NCBI GenBank assembly: GCA_002900995.3 | Contig: CM035313.1 | Location: 434,001 to 498,000 of the forward strand | From: Ganoderma boninense | Lineage: Eukaryota; Basidiomycota; Agaricomycetes; Polyporales; Polyporaceae | DNA length: 64,000 nt | Reading direction: 5' to 3' | Shown: positions 22,429-33,579 of the stretch, one piece after another | Layout: the number at the start of each line of letters is the position of its first letter | Numbering within the stretch: the first letter of the stretch is position 1 | Notes under the pieces: generated by a model | The model's database searches: none | What the model saw: the letters and a program-made list of their open reading frames with translations, nothing else | Told to the model about the DNA's origin: nothing | Program-made: the position numbers and the translations under genes

Positions 22429-22775
22429 TTGCATAATTGCGTGAACGCGCCGAAAAATTCCCGCAGGCGCTTATATGTTCGCCTACCAAATCAGGACGCC
22501 TGGGAAGCTTCAGAAGCGAGTTGGTGACCTTCATGTGACATGTCCCCGGATGGCATGGGTGCCTGGAAGCAGCTGAGGCCCGGCAAATAATAAACTAGAG
22601 ACCCGTTGAGAGCCACTGAGCCCTCCAGTAGACAAGGGTGGGGGACAGCGCGTCGTTAAAACCTGTAGAGGTGCACAGGCTCTCACGCTCGTTGCATGTG
22701 ACCGTGATCCATCCGTATTTGGTAGGCGAAGTATAAGCGCCAGCGGGGGATTTTTCGGCGCGTTCACTTATGCAA
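22429..22775. mobile_element. Small terminal-inverted-repeat element (MITE-like)
   Basis: Bases 22441-22491 and the reverse complement of 22717-22767 match closely over 51 bp (both begin GTGAACGCGCCGAAAAAT and end TTCGCCTACCAAAT), with only a few differences. Just outside, TTGCATAA (22429) faces TTATGCAA (22768). The whole is about 347 bp with no coding capacity, which fits a non-autonomous DNA transposon. No clear target-site duplication was found, so the exact ends are uncertain. Confidence 0.75.
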
Positions 22776-23440
22776 TAGTCATGGCAAGGGTGGGGCCGGC
22801 CGCGAAGCGGCCCAAAAGGTGCCATGGGCAGCGCGCCGAAGGCGCGCTCTCCCTCCTCCTGCCACCTTCCTCTCCTTCCGAGTCCTTCAATCTGGCCTAA
22901 GAAATGGTGAAAAATGAGCCAAAAATCGTGTTTCCTTTCCCCATATCCCCTGGGGTCTCGCGGCGGCGCGCGCGCCGCCGCGTCTATCTGTATCACTCTT
23001 TGTACCTCTCGGCGTCAAGCCTCCGCTCGCGATGACAATTCCTCCCGGAGTTCCCCACCGATTTTCTTTGTTTTGAGCTTGTTTTAAACAGGTCGACATC
23101 ACCTTTAAACTGAGGGTAGCGCCAATCGACTATGTTCCCTCCTCCCTCCTCAATTTATATTACATTCCTGTACACCCTGCGGCGATTTTGAACCTTGAAT
23201 TTTGCCTCATGCTCTATGATAGTTAGCAATTGGACTTTAATATAATATAAACATGTTTCTACTTTCAAATGCGGCCTCTGGAAGCATCGAAACCGGGTGC
23301 GTCTGTCCTCGCGCCCCGTCGCGAGCCCTTCCGCGCTCTAAGCGCTCGTGTTTGGTGGCGGGCTCCTTCCGTATAAGGGCGTGGTAGGGCTAGGGTTTAT
23401 TTGATCCCTCCGACCAAATTTGGTCCGGGGGACCAATTTA
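22776..23440. other. Anomalous A+T-rich block with short palindromes
   Basis: Directly next to the inverted-repeat element. It holds GGCCGCGAAGCGGCC (22799) and GCGCGCCGAAGGCGCGC (22831), a GGCGGCGCGCGCGCCGCC palindrome near 22960, an A+T-rich stretch at about 23080-23280, and GACCAAATTTGGTC near 23413. No gene is seen. The composition differs sharply from its neighbours, and it may be another decayed transposon or an LTR. Confidence 0.45.
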
Positions 23441-24071
23441 GTCGTGACCCTTGGCATGGCGGGGCTGCCGGCCCGAGCGCCAGGAATACAGTAACATGGT
23501 TAAACATAGCCAAATCTCTCTCCGAGTCATACGCGAAGCATAGACCTGCACGAGAACGAAAAGAGTGGATCACGGTTCACAGGGCCCGTAAAAACAGATG
23601 GATTTACGAGCAATTACGAGTTCATTTGGTCCACCATGCCCTCCCTCTAACCTGCCATCCTCCTTGTGCCTTGCTGTTTCAAGTTCAACGGGGGGATTGG
23701 ATGCAATCCTGTGATCGATGTGTCCATATCTGTCGAGAGATAACGATATCCAAATCCAAATTTTGTGTCCCCCAAGGCTGTCAAACTGGGACCCATGACC
23801 ACTGCGGCGAGCGCACCTGAGCTAGGAAGACGTCGGATAACGCTTAGTAACGCTGCTAATGAGCCATAGGAGGAGTGCAGGCCTGTGGACGGAGAGGTTG
23901 GTTCATGAAGTGAGAAATTGCCAAATGGATCGACTGTCACCAACTGCTCGTATATGGTCGCAAAGGAGACTAGCTTGGCACATGACCACCGCAATAGCAT
24001 CCTGTCGTTGTCAACTCGGGCAAACACGGATTGCTCCAGGTCGTCTATGCGACAACCCACAGAAGAAGGGG
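23441..24071. other. Upstream region of DJ-1 copy B
   Basis: No gene is seen. The frames on both strands lack motifs. The right end contains the copy-B promoter. Confidence 0.45.
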
Positions 24072-24077
24072 TATAAA
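24072..24077 (+). promoter_or_regulatory. TATA box of DJ-1 copy B
   Basis: TATAAA 80 bp before ATG 24152, followed by ATTCGAAGCAAC as in copy A. Confidence 0.75.
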
Positions 24078-24151
24078 GGGCACAGGAATTCGAAGCAACG
24101 CCAGCAGCCTTGCCCAGCCCAGCTTCGAAGCAACACCTTCCACCACACGAT

Positions 24152-24910
24152 ATGAGCACCGCACCAGCACCCGGTATGTGATCAGCCGCAGCACATGCAC
24201 CCACGCCAGATCGATTGACTTATGTACATCACATCGCAGCCGACACGATCTCCAAGATCGGGGTGGCTATCTTCCCCGGCTTCGAGATGCTCGACGTCTT
24301 CGGCCCGCTCGAAGCCCTCTTCGGCCTCGCCTGCGCCCGCAAAGTCGACCTCTACGTCGTCGCCGCGACGCTCGACCCCGTGTACTCCGGGACGAGCAAC
24401 GTCATGATGAGCAAGGCGGGCTCGAACTTCGGCGTCACCGTCGTCCCCACGCACACCCACGACACCGTGCCCGACCTCGACGTGCTCCTCGTCCCAGGCG
24501 GCATTGGGGTCATCGAGGAGACGTGCAAGCCGACGGTCGAGTTCGTGAAGAAGACGTACCCGAAGCTCAAGTACCTCCTCACCGTCTGCAACGGCTCGTG
24601 CATCCCCGCCGCGGGCGGCGTGCTCGACGGGCGGCGCGCGACGACGAACAAGGCCGCGTGGAAGGCCGCGACGGCCGCGAGCCCGAAGGTGACCTGGGTG
24701 AAGTCGGCGCGGTACGTCGTGGACGGGAACTGCTGGACGTCGTCGGGGGTGAGCGCGGGGACCGACGTGGCGTTGGCGTGGATCGCGCACGTGTATGGGC
24801 AGGAGCTCGCGAGGGAGATTGCGAACGGGATGGAGTACGAGTGGAGGGACGACCCGAACTGGGACCCGTTCGCGTACATGTTCGGCGAGGGATTGTTCCT
24901 CAGCGCCTGA
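24152..24910 (+). CDS. DJ-1/PfpI family protein, copy B
   Basis: 230 residues from exons 24152-24173 and 24240-24910, with the intron at the same place as copy A (after MSTAPAPG). It has AIFPGFEMLDVFGPLEALF, the HTHDTVPDLDVLLVPGG strand, the nucleophile elbow LLTVCNGSCIPAAGGVLDG with Cys in VCNG, and SSGVSAGTDVALAW. It ends MFGEGLFLSA, like copy A. No signal peptide. The frame is fully open and highly similar to copy A, mostly with conservative changes, so it is probably functional. PEX5 lies 450 bp downstream in the same orientation. The peptidase that should face it on the left survives only as fragments. Confidence 0.88.
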
Positions 24911-25363
24911 GGGAGGGTCGTCTTGGTCAACGAACAGAAGCCCTGTACAATATACGTATTGTATCAACTTACTCGCCAGCCTATTCTCTTGTGATCGCTA
25001 CATCGTCTGCTATAGCCAGGCTCTTTTCACCGTGGGTAGCCGCTGTCAATGCTTGCGATGTGCGAGATGATCCTTTTCGGTGGCGCATGCGACTGAACGA
25101 ACCAGCTTTGGGAGACGCAGACAGAGTCTAACACTGGGTGTCTCCGGATGATATTGCGGACACATCGAGATCGAGGAGCCCAGGGAGGAAGGAAACCTGA
25201 ACGAACGCGGGGAACGACTGGCGCCCATTAAGTATGGATTCACATGTTCGGAGATCTCCGGACCGGCAGGGCACGACCCCAGATTCCGGCGTATTTACGA
25301 CTTGCTCTGTACCACCTCCTTCCAGCCAGTTCTGCCTCGATAACTTGACCCACCGCCGCAACA
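24911..25363. other. Intergenic between DJ-1 copy B and PEX5
   Basis: Presumed 3'UTR and PEX5 promoter. The stretch 25205-25265 is shared with 20125-20180. No gene. Confidence 0.5.
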
Positions 25364-28300
25364 ATGTCTCTACAGGGCCTCATCTCAGGCGCAGAATGCG
25401 CGGTACCCTTCAACCCGCTCTCGCAGGTCCTGAAGCACACTGAGGGCGACCGCAGCTTGCAACAGGTATGTGCGCCTCGGCTTGGTCAGGCCGCCAGGGA
25501 CTCATTGCTGGACGTTTGCTAGGACAGGATCGCAGGGCCCTCTGGTTCACGAGTGAGTCTCATATGCCCTCTCCAAGAACGTTCCTCTCACACGCTCTGA
25601 ATGAATTGCAGCTTCACCATCTCCCAACTTCCTCCGCCGCGCATGGATCTCAGCAGGATCTCGCCATGGCCCGCCAGTTCTTCGACAGCAGCGGCGCACA
25701 GCAGGCCGGAGCACCTCCAGCATTCGCCATGCCCCGCCACGTCCTCCCCCACGAACCTGAACGTTTCGTGGGGGCAGGTGCGCCCCCACCGGACCTCAGC
25801 AAGGCCTGGACGGAGATGCAGGCCGGGCGCGCGGCGCCCAGCGAAATGATGCGGGCCCGGTCGTCCAACGGAGGGTGGAGTGCGGAGTTTGATGGAGTTG
25901 CGCAGATTGCGCAGCCGGCGGGGCAACAGCAAAACATGCCCATGCAGTCCAACTGTGAGTGTTCCCCTGCCATCCAGTCTCGCTTTCCTTCCCATGTCCC
26001 GCGCGACCTCGAGACGCGGCGGTATATGCGCATACACCAGGTTGGCCGCCTGACCTGTGGATGTATGCGCTGCTGTATGGGTGTGGGTGCGGTTGTGTGT
26101 GTGGAACTCCTTCGGAGAGCCGGGTTCCGGCGAGCCTCCGAGCTCCCAGGAGCTTAAGTGATGGGGCGATGTTCTTTCCCTTGTCGCGTGCGTCCATGAC
26201 CCTCTCCCCATGGCGCATCTCCCATCTTTTGCTCGGAGGATCGTGCACGCCTGGCGAGCTGGTGGGTATACATTATCTTCACCTAGGGTATGCGGTTGCG
26301 ATATTTGGGAACCCTGGAACATATTAGATCTGGGGAGGAGTAATGTGCAGTGCCATTGCTACATGACGTGCTGTGCTCCAGAGTAAGAGGCGTCTGTAGT
26401 GGTCAGAGGTGATTCAACCGGTCGGTCACAGACCATCATGTCAGACCGGTGAGGCCATTTTGGTCAAATGGGCCAGAACTCGAGCTTGGCGTACTCCTCG
26501 CCGTTCCAGTGCACGTGGCTAGCCTCCCCCCTCCTTTAATACAACGAAACTGGCTACCTTGTCTACGAGCCTGAACCAGAGGCGTGACGGTCAAGGCTCG
26601 GCCCTTAGTCCTCTCGGCTTGACCCACGGTCTGATCCTGACCTGGGTTTGACACGACCGAGTACATCTCTGGCCTGAACGACGCGCATGAGGATGGCGAG
26701 GAAAAACACCTGATTCTGATGTTCATAGCGGAATATGGGCCCACCCGAGGTGAGACGCTGTATCTCCTTGTAAAGGTACAGGCCGCTCCCCATGGCGTGC
26801 ACCTCACAGGCTGTCGTTGTCGATCAATATGGCACATTGCTCAGACATGCACCGTATTCGAAACCTCTGGGACTCAATTTCTCCTCGCCAGCCTGGACCA
26901 GCGGCTCCGACGCGGGGGCTAATCCAAGTCATCAGACTGACCAGTCAAATCGGCCAGGAACTGACCGGTCTGATTGGTAGTCAGTGACAATATACTGTAG
27001 CTTGGGCCAAGGCCAAATGACAAGTTACAAAGGATGAAAGCAGTAGACCTCCTTTGCATCTAATATCCAAGTTATACATTCAAACTGACACCCGGACGTG
27101 GTTTTAGTCAGTCAAGCGCCTTACATGCAATCTGGGCTGTATGGTCGAAGCATGCCACTGTCGTACGGGATGGGCATGGGTATGCCACAGATGAGCATGA
27201 ATCAGGGCAAGGGCAAGGCGCGCGAGATCGACTTCGACGCGGCGTTCGCGCAGGTCCACGCGTCGCTGGCAGACCAAACCCAAGGCGCACGGATAACGGA
27301 GGTCACGGACGACGACGTGGACGAACTCGCGAACGGCCTCCAGTCGGTGAGCCTGGAGAAGGGAAAGGGAAAAGCTGCCGAGGAAGGCGCCCCGGACGAG
27401 GGGAGCTTCAAGGAGTCCGTTGTCCGTATACACGTCGCTCAGGCTCGGTGCTGACTATATGCGCGCGTACAGGGTCTGGGAGCAGATGCAGAACTCCGAT
27501 CTACCCCCGCCCGAGGAGGACATGGCGAAATGGGAGGCGCAGTTCAACCAGCTGATGAATTCGCAGCGCGAGGACGTCGACTTCGACTATGGCACGTCGA
27601 TGCAGAGCGCCTGGGAGGGCATGAACTCGTCAGACTTCTCGTCGGAGCCGCCGCTTGAATTCGATGAGCAGGGAATTCCTTCTCTGAACGAGTACGCGTT
27701 TGGTACGTATTTCCTGTATGTCCCGTTTCTCCTCCTCTGACGCACACGTATGTAAACTTTCATAGAGAAAGAGAACAAGTACCTCGACCCAAGTCACTCG
27801 AAGTCGTCGTTGCAAGAGGCGAAGGACCTTCTCGCGCAGAATGGATCCCTTTCGGAAGCTGCCCTACTCCTGGAGGCGGCCATCCAGCATGGAGACCTTG
27901 GAGAGGGCGGCTACGAAGCCTGGATCCTGCTCGGTGAGACGAGGAGTATGGACGAACGGGACGACGCTGCCATGCGTGCTCTCGTCGAAGGGGTGAAGCG
28001 AGCAGAAGCCGCGAAAGCCGCTGGGCAGGGCATGATTGTAGGTCGTATTAAAACTTTCGTTCGTCGGGGTGTTCATCTACTTCATTCAGTCTCTCGCTAT
28101 CACGTACACCAACGAGAACCTCGAGAGGGGAGCACACACCATGCTCCTCCGCTGGCTATCCGCCCGCTTCCCCGACGCCAAAATCTCGGACGAGCAGTGG
28201 AAGTCGCTCACGCTGTCGTCCTGGCACTCCCAGGAGCAGGTAACGGAGGCGTACCTCGCCGTCGCCCGCGAGCAGTACGAGCGCGGGGAGGTCGATCCGG

Positions 28301-28868
28301 ACGTGCAGATCGGCTTGGGGGTCCTGTTCTACACCAGTGGCGACTTCAACCGAGCAAAGGACTGCTTCGAGGCTGCCCTGAGCATGAGACCGAAGGACTA
28401 CCTGCTCTGGAACCGCCTCGGGTCGTGTCTCTCGAACGGCAACCAGCCCGAGGAGGCCCTGGGTGCTTATCGCGAGGCCCTGCAGCTGCGCCCGACGTAT
28501 ACCCGTGCCATATACAACGTCGGCGTTGCCTGTAAGTGCTGCTCATTTGACTGTACATTTTGTCTTGGCGTCCGTGATCCTCTGACGGGGAAACCACTTT
28601 AGGCCTGAACATCGGCGCACATAAGGAAGCAATTGAGCACTTCCTGAGCGCGCTGGCTCTGCAGGAGTCGTCTGGGGGCGAAAAGAGCGAGCAGCTGTGG
28701 ACGACGCTCCGGCGTGCGTTCCAGGCGATGGTAAGTCCGCCTCCACACTCCGCACATGTGCAGTCATGGGCTCACTGCGCTGCGTCACAGGACCGGCAGG
28801 ACCTGGCCGATCTGGCGCGGCCGGGGACGAAGCTGGAGGCGTTCCGCGAAGTGGGCTTCGACTTCTGA
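25364..28868 (+). CDS. PEX5: Peroxisomal targeting signal-1 receptor Pex5
   Basis: This receptor binds PTS1 cargo in the cytosol and docks at the peroxisome membrane. ATG 25364 gives SLQGLISGAECAVPFNPLS, which holds the conserved N-terminal Cys used for ubiquitin-dependent recycling. WxxxF/Y-type motifs for Pex14/Pex13 binding are visible as WSAEF and WEAQF. The C-terminal TPR array starts near 27790 (SSLQEAKDLLAQNGSLSEAALLLEAAIQ) and includes VQIGLGVLFYTSGDFNRAKDCF, DYLLWNRLGSCLSNGNQPEEAL, AYREALQLRPTYTRAIYNVGVAC and NIGAHKEAIEHFLSAL. The end is FREVGFDF at TGA 28866-28868. Introns are short except one of 1153 bp (25955-27107), which contains an inverted-repeat insertion. The donor after GSFKE (about 27413) is the least certain join. 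This appears to be the only working copy in the window. Confidence 0.92.
26426..26990. mobile_element. Putative inverted-repeat insertion in the long PEX5 intron
   Basis: Near both ends of this stretch lie inverted, imperfect copies of TCAGACCGGT followed within about 10-20 bp by GGCC-ATTT and GGTCA (26446 onward, and the complement of 26975 leftward). The intron is about 20 times longer than its neighbours. The inside has no recognisable transposase. The ends and class are uncertain. Confidence 0.4.
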
Positions 28869-29428
28869 CTGGACGAGGAGAGTGCCATGCAGAGGCCCGC
28901 TGGGGTGCGAAGGCGGGAAGAAGAACTTGAAGAGCGCAGTGTGGGCCGTTATGCGTCGCTGAGTCGTAACGTCCTTCGCTGTGCTATGTACCCTGTGTTC
29001 TAGGGCTGACGACTGCAGTAGCCGTTTGTGTAAGTAGAGTAAGTAAGAGAGGAATACTATTGCCGCAAGATAGACCAGCCTGAGCCTTTACTTATATTGC
29101 ATGCAGCGGATTTCGGCCCTGTTATGCGCGAGCTAACTTAGGGCGGGGCCAATGGCGATGGGGGGATTGGATACGATGGCGCAAGATATCGCGATTGCGT
29201 GCTGGAGATCGATCTGACGCGAATGGCCGCCATTCTGCCCGGTCCGGCGAGTCAGAGGGCCTTTCAAGGGCCTGTCATCTGCGCGACCTACAAATATTTA
29301 AATTTCTCCCTGAGGCTGCTCGTGCGCGGCGACGAGCTGAGCACGTTCGCAGACACGGGCCACCGGCTCCTTGAATTCTACTTCTTGCTTCTTGACACCC
29401 TACCACCACCACTCCCGCCATCGACACC
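28869..29428. promoter_or_regulatory. PEX5-ILV3 intergenic region with A+T-rich promoter element
   Basis: No gene. AAATATTTAAATTT at about 29291-29305 lies about 130 bp upstream of the ILV3 ATG and is the best TATA candidate. Confidence 0.4.
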
Positions 29429-32359
29429 ATGTCCGCCGACGCAGGAGACGTCCAGATGTACGTGCGCTCGCTCCGAGTCCCTCAAGCCTTCGAATTCGCG
29501 GTGCTCACTTGCCGCCTGTCATTGGACTCGGGGCACTGACAGCCACTCGGTCAAGCCGCCATCGCCCAGCAGCAGCGGCGCGAAGCTCAACAAACAGTCA
29601 TGTTTCCTCACGCAGGACAAGGTGCGCCCCCCCTCCCATAACCCCATCGCTCTTCGCCCATCGCGCGCCCTGGGAGGGCCCATGACGTCTCGGCTAACGA
29701 GCTTCTGTATTAGCGGCGCGGAGGCGCTCAAGCGATGTGTACGTATGCGATGCCCTTCGTTTTCATTTCGGCTACACGGGATTGGTTCATGGAGCGGTGA
29801 AACGAAATTCAAACAGTGCACGCCGTGGGCGTCACGGTCGAGGACTTGGACAAGCCGCAGGTGCGTCACGTAGCCTGGTGCCCGGGCGCGTTCAAGGGCG
29901 TGTGGTATTCGGGAGGTCGAACGCTCATCTGGACGTTGGGTCCTGCGTTAGATCGGCATTTCTCCGGTCTGGTGGGAGGGTGAGTGGTAGCGGTTTGTCG
30001 GAGAATTGGGTTGGTGCCTTATGCTAACGCTCGCGAAGGGAACCCTTGCAACAATCACCTTGTGAGTGTCCGACTCTGCGATGTGGGTGGATGTATGCAT
30101 GCTGAATGGCTCTGCGCGGCTCGTAGCTTGATCTTGCTAGGCACGTAAAGGACGGATGTACACAAGAAGGCCTCGTTGGCTTGACGTTCAGCACGGTCGG
30201 TGTCAGGTGAGGTGGCTTTTGCACAGACGCTTCGATGGTTATTGACGATTTGCAGTGATGGTATCACCATGGGCACGGAGGGTATGCGCTACTCGTATGT
30301 GGACCAATCCTTAGCTTTATAACCTACCCCTCACATGCCCTCTCTCACTCTCAAGGCTACCGAGCCGTGATATCATCGCGGACTCCATCGAGACTGTTGT
30401 TATGGTCAGTCCCACCTCACCTCACCGTCACGCTATCTTCGAACAGATCTCCAGGCGCAACACTATGATGGTAACATTTCAATTCCCGGGTACGTTCGTT
30501 ATGTCTTCATGCCGTATTGCATGCTCACAGAACAAACTAGGTGCGACAAGAACATGCCCGGTTGCGTGATGGCCGCTGCCCGCCATAATCGCCCCACTGT
30601 CATCGTCTACGGAGGCACCATTCAGCCCGGTGTTCGCAAAGTCGACTGCCCGAACATGGGTTTCAAGGCCGGCGAGAACATGAACATCGCCGACGCTTTC
30701 GAGTCTTATGGCGCCTTCGCTACTGGTAAGATCACAGAAGAGCAGCGTCTCGACGTCGTCCGCCACTCCTGCCCTGGTCCTGGTGCGTGTGGTGGCATGT
30801 TCACGTAAGTTTCTTGCGACCAAGCCCATCAAGTGAACTACAGTGAGATGACGGTTGCTCCGCCTACAGCGCAAACACCATGTCCTCTGTGCTTGAGGTT
30901 CTCGGGCTCTCCCTCCCCTACTCAGCAAGTACCCCCGCCACCTACGCCGAGAAGAAGCAAGAGTGTATCAAGGCGGCTGGCTACCTCAAGCGCCTCCTCG
31001 AGCTCGATCTGAAGCCCAGGTATGAGTACGATGTATGCGCGTACGCATATAGCTAACCGTCGTATAGGGACATCCTCACTCGCAACTCGTTCTTGAACGC
31101 AATCACCGTGGTCAACGTCATCGGTGGTTCCACCAACGCCGTGCTCCACATCCTTGCCATGGCACGCTCCGCGGACGTCGACATCACCATCGACGACTTC
31201 CAGAAGGTCGCCGACAAGACCCCCTACCTCGCCGATGTCAAGTACGCTTCTTCCCCCATTGAGCCTCGTTCTTTGTTGTTGCTGTTGCTGAACGCCGCCG
31301 CGCAGGCCGTCGGGCAAGTACGTCATGGAGGACCTGCACAAAGCGGGCGGGATCCCCGCGATCCTCAAGTACCTCCTCAAGCACACGGACCTCATCGACG
31401 GCACGCAGCTGACCGTGACGGGCAAGACGCTCGCGGAGAACGTCGAGGACGTGCCCGAGCTCGACTTCACGAACCAGGACGTCGTCCGCCCGCTCTCCAA
31501 CCCCATCAAGCAGACGGGCCACCTCACGATCCTCCGCGGGAACCTCGCGCCCGACACCGCCGTCGCGAAGATCACGGGCAAGGAGGGCCTGCAGTTCCGC
31601 GGCGTCGCGAAGTGCTTCGACAGGTCAGTCGCTGGTTGATGTCGGTGTTGGAGCGCGGGAGGGCTGACGATGCGATGTGTACAGCATCCCGCCGTTCTTC
31701 GACGCGCTCGAGCGCGGCGAGGTCACCGCGGGCATGGTTGTCATCTTCCGGTACCAGGGCCCGAAGGGCGCGCCCGGCATGCCCGAGGTGCGTACCTTTT
31801 GTCTGTGGAAGTGGAAGCGAACAAAAAGGAAGAAGGCTGACCACCGCGATGCATGCACTGGCAGATGCTCGGCCAGACCGCGGCGCTCATGGGCGCCGGG
31901 CTGGGAGGCAAGACCGCCCTCATCACGGACGGCCGCTTCTCCGGGGCCTCGCGCGGATTCATCATCGGTGAGCACTGTCTCTCGTCTCTCGTCCCTTTCC
32001 CACCTTACCCCTTCTTCTATGCCATGCTGACGGTCGGATGCAGGCCACGTCGTACCGGAGGCGTTCGTGGGCGGCCCGATCGCGCTGGTGGAGGACGGGG
32101 ACGAGATCGTGATCGACGCGGAGAAGCGGACGATCGACTGGCTCGTGAGCGACGAGGAGCAGCAGCGCAGGCGCGCGAAGTGGGTCCCGCGCGAGTATCG
32201 CGAGAAGCGCGGCGTGCTGTACCGCTATGCGCGCGACGTCGCGGTGCGTGGTTCTGTCTCTCCCTGGATAAGCGGATGCGCGATGGCTGACATATATCGT
32301 GTTATCGTGTGGGATCCGGATGCTTGTAGCCCGCCAACGTTGGCGCATACACCGACTGA
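29429..32359 (+). CDS. ILV3: Dihydroxy-acid dehydratase
   Basis: The enzyme dehydrates 2,3-dihydroxy acids in valine, leucine and isoleucine synthesis using an Fe-S cluster. From ATG 29429 about a dozen exons join to a complete protein. Cluster and active-site motifs are visible: [25 protein letters not shown] and [15 protein letters not shown] (three cluster cysteines), then [65 protein letters not shown] and the C-terminal [16 protein letters not shown]. The TGA is at 32357-32359. All joins inspected have GT-AG ends. The N-terminus (MSADAGDVQ...) is acidic and lacks the basic amphipathic look of a mitochondrial presequence, so this could be a cytosolic form or the true start could lie further upstream. 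A short ILV3 fragment lies at 34590. Confidence 0.9.
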
Positions 32360-32904
32360 AAACGTGTTGGGTGTGGGCGCGGTTGGTGCGGGGACGAGTG
32401 GGCGGGGAACGAGAGAAAATTAGAAGTCGTTGTAGCCTTCGAATGTACGATCTATTGGATGACACCTTTCCTATCGCTGCCAGCAATAACGGCGCGAGTC
32501 AAAATTCAGCATCCAGTAAGTGTTGAGGTAAGGCCAGTCACAACTAAATATCTAAATACCCAACTTAAGGTGCTCTCGCTTTTGTGCGAACAAGTTCGTC
32601 CGGAACATGGTCACCCCCTTTCACCTCGTCACATATACATTCGCGAACTGACGACGACAACAACAGCAACAATATTGTACATCACGGATTCAGAAACTTC
32701 TTCGTCTTTCTAGATGGCATCGCACGTCCCCTTTCCTTGTCTACAGCAGTTCAAACTTCGTATTCATTGGCATACGCCGACGCTGATGTCCAACCACGCC
32801 GAGCCAGAGAAAAGTTAGCAGTCGGGTCCCCGAATCCAAACACCACAAGCAGGCAACCACAACTCACACGAACTCCGCCTCGTATCCCTTGAGCCCTCAA
32901 GGCC
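32360..32904. other. Intergenic; 3' flank shared by MABP-like copies 1 and 3
   Basis: No gene is seen. Parts (about 32590-32880) resemble 39020-39310, the 3' flank of the third MABP-like copy, showing that the duplicated unit extends beyond the coding part. Confidence 0.5.
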
Positions 32905-33501
32905 TCAAGCCGCGCTCTTCCAGAGGAGGTACAGGTACGTCCCGCCGCGGCCCTTGTTGATGTCGGGCGTGTTCCCGTCCCACCGGGGCGGTCCTCCATC
33001 TCGTTCGCGAGGCGGAGCAGCGCGACCTCGGTGACCTTCGCCGCCTTCGTCGCGGTGTGGTCGGAGACGAGGTAGCGGTAGGCGCCGGGCGAGTCCTTGG
33101 CGAGGTCGTGCATCGCGAGGCGCGGGTCCGGGTCGCGCTGGATGGCGAGGTCGAACCCGGTCAGCGCGGCGTCCTTGTTGGTGGTGAAGGCGGGCACGAG
33201 CCAGACGTATCTGGGTGGATGCGGACGCGCATAGTTAGTTATATGCTTATGCTAGACGGCGGAGGGCGGATGATGGGGGACAGCGAGAGGGCATCCGACT
33301 CACTTGCCGCAGAAGTCGGAGTTGATGTTGTTGCTCTGGCCGTTGAGCTCGAGGACGCGGTCGGAGGGGGCCTCGGACGGCTCGTCGCCGTACCTGACCT
33401 GCGGTGCATCGTCGCGAAAATGTAGGCGTCAGAGGACGGACGAGGAGGATGGCGGCAGGGACGGGAGATTTAGTCACCTCGATGCTGGAGATGTACTGCA
33501 T
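32905..33501 (-). pseudogene. MABP-like small protein, copy 1, one frameshift
   Basis: Three exons on the minus strand: MQYISSIE, then VRYGDEPSEAP to INSDFCGK, then YVWLVPAFTTNKD onward. Three motif repeats are visible (DINSxxxGKYVWL, HDLAKDSPGAYRYL, PDINKGRGGTYLYLLWK), a pattern I associate with MABP/beta-prism domains, which bind membranes or ligands. No signal peptide. After EMEDRP the frame shifts by one base near 32985, and the last repeat lies in another frame, ending at TGA 32905-32907. Without the shift the protein would be about 150 residues. It may be a young pseudogene, or the shift may be an assembly error. Confidence 0.6.
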
Positions 33502-33572
33502 GATTTGTGAGCTTGGAGGAACTTGGAACTTGGTCGAGTGGTGTCTGAGGGATTGGGCTCATCGCGGGACCA

Positions 33573-33579
33573 TTTTATA
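33573..33579 (-). promoter_or_regulatory. TATA-like box of MABP-like copy 1
   Basis: The complement reads TATAAAA, about 75 bp upstream of the ATG at 33501. Copies 2 and 3 have a similar box at the same distance. Confidence 0.5.

Noticed and set aside
23380..23400. Telomere-like TAGGGCTAGGG
   Set aside because: Only two imperfect units. Too short to suggest a telomere relic.
24031..25131. 366-codon frame across DJ-1 copy B
   Set aside because: An Arg-rich shadow of the real DJ-1 frame. The similar frames at 38170-38475 and 59596-60198 are also shadows.
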